Both the position numbers and the translations under genes were made by a program. This document shows, piece after piece, positions 15,000 through 18,227 of a stretch of DNA of 18,227 nt. Source of the DNA: Oscillospiraceae bacterium (GTDB lineage: Bacteria; Bacillota; Clostridia; Oscillospirales; Ruminococcaceae). Numbering within the stretch: the first letter of the stretch is position 1; the number at the start of each line of letters is the position of its first letter. The notes below the pieces were generated by a model, which was given only the letters and a program-made list of their open reading frames with translations, had not been told where the DNA came from and searched no databases. The stretch is from assembly GCA_900768735.1 (NCBI GenBank), contig CAAGDZ010000023.1, positions 1 to 18,227 on the forward strand, written 5' to 3'.

Positions 15000-16571
15000 T
15001 TATATCATGCTTTCTTCCCAGCAGTCGGGTGCTTCAAGACCGAGCATCTTTACTACCGTGGGCGCAACGTTTGCAAGACCGTACTTTCCGTCCTTGATGG
15101 TGTACTGTACGTCCTTGTCGTAGATGATGAAAGGAACGGGGTTCAGCGAATGTGCAGTTCTTACCTGAACGTCACCCTTCTTGTTCTTTTCAAGCATCTC
15201 GTCTGCGTTTCCGTGGTCGGCGGTTACAAGCATTGTAACGCCGTACTCGTCGCAGACCTTGATAAGACGCGCAAGACCGATGTCAACCGACTCAACGCCG
15301 ATGATGGTCGCGTCAAGGCTGCCTGTGTGACCTACCATGTCGCCGTTAGGGAAGTTGCAGCGTAAAAAGTCGTACTTCTTGCTCTTTATCGCTTCGATAA
15401 GGTCGTCAACGATGTCGGCGGACTTCATCCACGGGCGCTCGTCAAAGGATACCTTGTCGGAGGGGATTTCCTTGAAGGTCTCCAGCTCTTCGCTGAACTT
15501 TTCGCTCTTGTTGCCGTTCCAAAAGTAGGTAACGTGACCGTATTTCTGCGTCTCGGAAACCGCGTACTGGTTAAGTCCTGCCTTTACAAGCACCTCGGAG
15601 AGCGTGTTTGTTATTTCGGGCGGGTTTACAAGGAAGCGTGCGGGGAGCTTTAAGTCGCCGTCGTACTGGAGCATACCCGCAAAGCAAACATCCGGCTTTG
15701 CGCCTCTGTCAAATGCGTTGAACTGCTCATCGTCAAACGCCATAGAAAGCTCGATTGCACGGTCGCCGCGGAAGTTGAACAGGATTACGCTGTCCTTATC
15801 CACGATTTTGCCGACAGGCTCGCCGTTTTCCGCGATAACGAATGCGGGCAGATCCTGGTCGATTACGCCGTCAATCTCCTTGCGGTAGGTCTCTACCGCC
15901 TCCATAGCAGAGGCAAACTGTCTGCCCTCGCCCTTTACGTGGGTCTTCCAGCCAAGCTCTACCATCGGCCAGTCAGCCTGATAACGGTCCATAGTAACCT
16001 TCATACGGCCGCCGCCGCTTGCAATCTTGCCGTCAAAGCTGTCGTCATTCAGCTCTGCGAGGAACTTTTCAAGCTGCTCGATATAAATAGGTGCGGAGGT
16101 AGCGGGTACGTCACGGCCGTCAAGCAGAATGTGAACTCTCGCCTTTTTCACGCCCTCTTTTTTTGCTTCGGCAAGCATCTTGAACAGATGCGATATGTTT
16201 GAGTGTACGTTGCCGTCGGATAAAAGTCCGATAAAGTGCAGAGTGCTGTCGTTTGCCTTGCAGTTAGCTACCAGCTCCTGCCATGCGGACGAGCTGTACA
16301 TCTTTCCGCTCTCGATAGACTCGTTTACGAGCTTTGCGCCCTGCGAGTAAATCTGACCGCAGCCGAGCGCGTTGTGGCCTACCTCGGAGTTGCCCATATC
16401 ATCGTCGGAGGGCAGACCTACTGCGTCACCGTGAGCCTTTAAGCGGGTGTTGGGGCATTCTTTTAACAGCTTGTCAAGGGTGGGAGTGTTAGCGAGCGTA
16501 ACCGCATCGCCCAGTCCCGTCTTTGAAAAGCCGATACCGTCCATAACTACCAATAAAACGGGTTTTGCCAT
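15000..16571 (-). CDS. gpmI: 2,3-bisphosphoglycerate-independent phosphoglycerate mutase
   Basis: The enzyme interconverts 3- and 2-phosphoglycerate in glycolysis, using two metal ions (usually Mn) and a phosphoserine intermediate. The 523 residues include metal ligand D11 (VVMDGIGFS), catalytic S62 in DDMGNSEVGHNALG, and the motifs DGRDVPATSA, NFRGDRA, HVTYFWNGN, NFPNGDMVGHTG, VTADHGNADEM and RTAHSLNPVPFI. It is a little longer than most relatives. ATG 16571 is preceded by AAAGGAT at a long spacing of about 11 bp. Its start lies 8 bp after the stop of a broken membrane gene, and it follows tpiA and pgk on the same strand, so it belongs to a glycolytic transcription unit. Confidence 0.98.
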   Translation of the reverse strand: MAKPVLLVVMDGIGFSKTGLGDAVTLANTPTLDKLLKECPNTRLKAHGDAVGLPSDDDMGNSEVGHNALGCGQIYSQGAKLVNESIESGKMYSSSAWQELVANCKANDSTLHFIGLLSDGNVHSNISHLFKMLAEAKKEGVKKARVHILLDGRDVPATSAPIYIEQLEKFLAELNDDSFDGKIASGGGRMKVTMDRYQADWPMVELGWKTHVKGEGRQFASAMEAVETYRKEIDGVIDQDLPAFVIAENGEPVGKIVDKDSVILFNFRGDRAIELSMAFDDEQFNAFDRGAKPDVCFAGMLQYDGDLKLPARFLVNPPEITNTLSEVLVKAGLNQYAVSETQKYGHVTYFWNGNKSEKFSEELETFKEIPSDKVSFDERPWMKSADIVDDLIEAIKSKKYDFLRCNFPNGDMVGHTGSLDATIIGVESVDIGLARLIKVCDEYGVTMLVTADHGNADEMLEKNKKGDVQVRTAHSLNPVPFIIYDKDVQYTIKDGKYGLANVAPTVVKMLGLEAPDCWEESMI

Positions 16572-16579
16572 AGTTTTTA

Positions 16580-17098
16580 TTATCCTTTCAAGTAATTGTT
16601 TTCATTTGCGCCAAAACGCATAACGCAGTACGCGCAGGGCAGAAGCGCAAGTCCTGCCACAAATAAAATCAGCAGGAATGTATCCAGAAATTGAATCGAA
16701 TTTTCGTGTAATCCCGCGAGATAGACGGCTTTCGCGCCGTTTAATCTGCCGCCGATGACTGAATAATATACGCAGGAAATCGCCTTTGCAAGCCTGTCCG
16801 CGATAAACGCGCAGACTGAAAACAAAGCCGTCAAAATTCCAAGTACCCCGAGCATGTTTCCGTCCGCTTTCTTGCGCAGTGCAACATTCAGCACCGCCGA
16901 AAGTGTAAGCGTTACCACTATGGTGATAATAACTGCGGGCGATATAATCGGATTTAACTGCTCAATTTCATCCCAAGCGCCGAAAATACACCATATCGGT
17001 TTCTAGAATACATACCCCACGATAAACAGTAAAGTATACACCCCGTGCAGAATAAGCGAAACGTTCAGCATATTTTTGGCGGCTTTCTGCGAGTTCAC
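16580..17098 (-). pseudogene. Four-span membrane protein interrupted by an in-frame TAG
   Basis: Reading the minus strand from GTG 17098 (AAAGGGA about 10 bp upstream), 31 codons (MNSQKAAKNM...IVGYVF) are followed by TAG at 17005-17003. The same frame then continues without another stop for 140 codons to TAA at 16580. The second part has no credible start: the GTG at 16918 has no ribosome binding site, and 28 open codons (KPIWCIFGAWDEIEQL...) precede it. Joined, the product would be about 172 residues with four hydrophobic segments (about 12-31, 51-75, 82-104 and 138-160). I recognise no family. It lies between tpiA (29 bp) and gpmI (8 bp). A single substitution (for example TGG to TAG), a sequencing error or stop readthrough would all explain it. 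Confidence 0.8.
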
Positions 17099-17127
17099 GA
17101 AAATCACATCCCTTTCATCTGAGATTA

Positions 17128-17901
17128 TCAGTTCGCCTCAGCAGCCTTAATAATAGTTGTGAAATCAGCCGCCTTGAGTGATGCGCCGCCGATAAGACCG
17201 CCGTCAACGTTTGTCTTGGAAACGAGCTCAGCAGCGTTGCCTGCGTTCATAGAGCCGCCGTACTGAATTGTGATTGCTTCTGCTGTGTCAGCGCCGTAAA
17301 GCTTTGCGAGAGTAGCACGGATAAACGCACAAACCTCTTCAGCTTGGTCTGCCGTAGCTGTCTTGCCTGTGCCGATAGCCCATACAGGCTCGTAAGCGAT
17401 GATGCACTTCTTTAAATCCTCTGCGGAAATATCAAAGAAGTCAAGCTTAATCTGACGTGCGATAACTTCCTCTGTGATGTTGCATTCTCTCTCCCAGAGC
17501 AGCTCGCCTACGCATACGATAGGCTTAAGTCCTGCCGCGAGAGCAGCCTTTGTTCTCTTGTTTACGGTTTCATCGGTTTCGTTAAAGTATTGTCTGCGCT
17601 CGCTGTGACCGAGAACTACATACTCTACGCCCATCTCTGCGAGCATATCAGCGGAGATTTCGCCTGTGAAAGCGCCGCTCTTTTCAAAGTGGCAGTTTTC
17701 AGCGCCTATCTTGATGTTTGTGCCGGCCGTAGCGGCAAGTGCGGTTTCAAGGTTTGTAAAGGGTACGCAGGCTACAACCTCAACGTCCTTTACGTCTGCA
17801 ACCATCGGCTTTAACTCCTCAAGCAGAGCCTTTGCCTCGGGTCTTGTCTTGTTCATCTTCCAGTTACCTGCGATAACTGCTTTTCTTACTGCTTTGTTCA
17901 T
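17128..17901 (-). CDS. tpiA: Triosephosphate isomerase
   Basis: The enzyme interconverts dihydroxyacetone phosphate and glyceraldehyde 3-phosphate. The protein has 257 residues, the normal length. Active-site residues are K15 (AGNWKMN), H99 (VLGHSERR) and E171 (YEPVWAIGTGKTA, which includes the mobile phosphate-gripping loop), with the C-terminal phosphate-binding IQYGGSM and GLIGGASL. ATG 17901 is set by the AAAGGAG site 9 bp upstream and the conserved N terminus; the frame happens to stay open further upstream across the hairpin behind pgk. It lies 73 bp after pgk and directly before the interrupted membrane gene. Confidence 0.98.
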   Translation of the reverse strand: MNKAVRKAVIAGNWKMNKTRPEAKALLEELKPMVADVKDVEVVACVPFTNLETALAATAGTNIKIGAENCHFEKSGAFTGEISADMLAEMGVEYVVLGHSERRQYFNETDETVNKRTKAALAAGLKPIVCVGELLWERECNITEEVIARQIKLDFFDISAEDLKKCIIAYEPVWAIGTGKTATADQAEEVCAFIRATLAKLYGADTAEAITIQYGGSMNAGNAAELVSKTNVDGGLIGGASLKAADFTTIIKAAEAN

Positions 17902-17937
17902 TGTAAATATCTCCTTTGTTTTCTTTAAATTGTATAT

Positions 17938-17959
17938 AAGGGCGGATTGCTCCGCCCTT
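17938..17959. terminator. Hairpin between pgk and tpiA
   Basis: AAGGGCGGA (17938-17946) pairs with TCCGCCCTT (17951-17959) as a perfect 9-bp stem with a 4-nt loop. On the minus strand it is followed by TATATACAATTT, not a clean T tract, so it may be a weak or partial terminator, or a processing or stabilising element between pgk and tpiA. I find no good -35/-10 pair for a separate tpiA promoter. Confidence 0.55.
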
Positions 17960-17974
17960 ACAGAAATTTTGTTA

Positions 17975-18227
17975 TTACTTATCCTGAATGCAAGCAATAC
18001 CGGGGAGAACCTTGCCCTCGAGGTATTCAAGAGATGCGCCGCCGCCTGTGGAGATGTGGCTCATCTTGTCTGCATAGCCGAGGTTGATAGCTGCTGTAGC
18101 GGAGTCGCCGCCGCCGATGATTGTTGTAGCGTCAGCCTCTGCAAGCGCCTCACAAACTGCAACTGTACCCTTTTTGAGTACGGGGTTTTCAAATACGCCC
18201 ATAGGTCCGTTCCATACAACAGTCTTA
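17975..18227 (-). CDS. pgk: Phosphoglycerate kinase, C-terminal part (gene runs out of the window)
   Basis: The last 83 residues of the glycolytic kinase that makes ATP from 1,3-bisphosphoglycerate are present; the 5' end lies beyond position 18227. Diagnostic segments are TVVWNGPMGVFE, IIGGGDSATAA (nucleotide-binding glycine-rich loop of the C-terminal domain) and STGGGASLEYLEGKVLPGI at the C terminus. The frame is intact to TAA at 17977-17975. It is the first visible gene of the minus-strand order pgk, tpiA, membrane gene, gpmI. Confidence 0.97.
   Translation of the reverse strand, partial: KTVVWNGPMGVFENPVLKKGTVAVCEALAEADATTIIGGGDSATAAINLGYADKMSHISTGGGASLEYLEGKVLPGIACIQDK

Noticed and set aside
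14819..15097. 92-codon plus-strand open frame in the intergenic element
   Set aside because: It runs through three hairpins and into antisense of gpmI, with no ribosome binding site and a low-complexity N terminus.
17003..17005. TAG as a pyrrolysine codon or programmed readthrough site
   Set aside because: No pyl genes are in the window, no recognisable downstream stem or readthrough context is seen, and the protein is not a methyltransferase. A point mutation or sequence error is simpler.
17929..17957. Separate tpiA promoter
   Set aside because: A TACAAT hexamer exists on the minus strand, but the position 17 bp upstream is GGGCGG inside the hairpin, which does not resemble a -35 box.

Overview
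The window looks like a chromosomal segment from a low-GC-type Gram-positive anaerobe of the class Clostridia, most likely near Ruminococcus/Eubacterium siraeum (Oscillospiraceae). The reasons are strong AAGGAG-type ribosome binding sites, extended -10 sigma-A promoters, an S-box (SAM-I) leader in front of metK, NrdR, a YdbT-like PH-domain protein, an AGCS amino-acid symporter and a clustered glycolytic pgk-tpiA-gpmI block. The genus is an inference; no rRNA or tRNA gene is present to fix it.

Layout, left to right. Positions 1-3112 (plus strand): the 3' end of a sugar-phosphate isomerase/epimerase-like TIM-barrel gene, nrdR with a good terminator, and an OmpR-type response regulator whose end overlaps its histidine kinase. 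A bidirectional terminator separates this from 3135-7590 (minus strand). Reading that block in its own direction, there is a three-domain bPH2 membrane protein, then a sigma-A promoter, a SAM-I riboswitch with a recognisable terminator/antiterminator, metK, and an AGCS symporter only 35 bp behind metK.

Positions 7690-14734 (plus strand) form one likely three-gene operon. It has a clear promoter, a MacB/LolD-type ABC ATPase, a 1253-residue FtsX-type permease carrying a very long heptad-repeat hairpin in its first extracellular domain, and a 789-residue single-span protein with six near-identical 31-33-residue acidic repeats and an unrecognised C-terminal domain. This is the most unusual part of the window. 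I read it as a candidate envelope-spanning machine of unknown substrate.

Positions 14735-14999 are non-coding and hold a palindrome-rich element bracketed by two copies of the same 24-bp quasi-palindrome. Positions 15000-18227 (minus strand) are a glycolytic cluster: pgk (3' part only), tpiA, an uncharacterised four-span membrane gene broken by one in-frame TAG, and gpmI. MetK, PGK, TPI and iPGM are confident by motif. The PH-domain protein, the repeat protein and the broken membrane protein are described from sequence features only.
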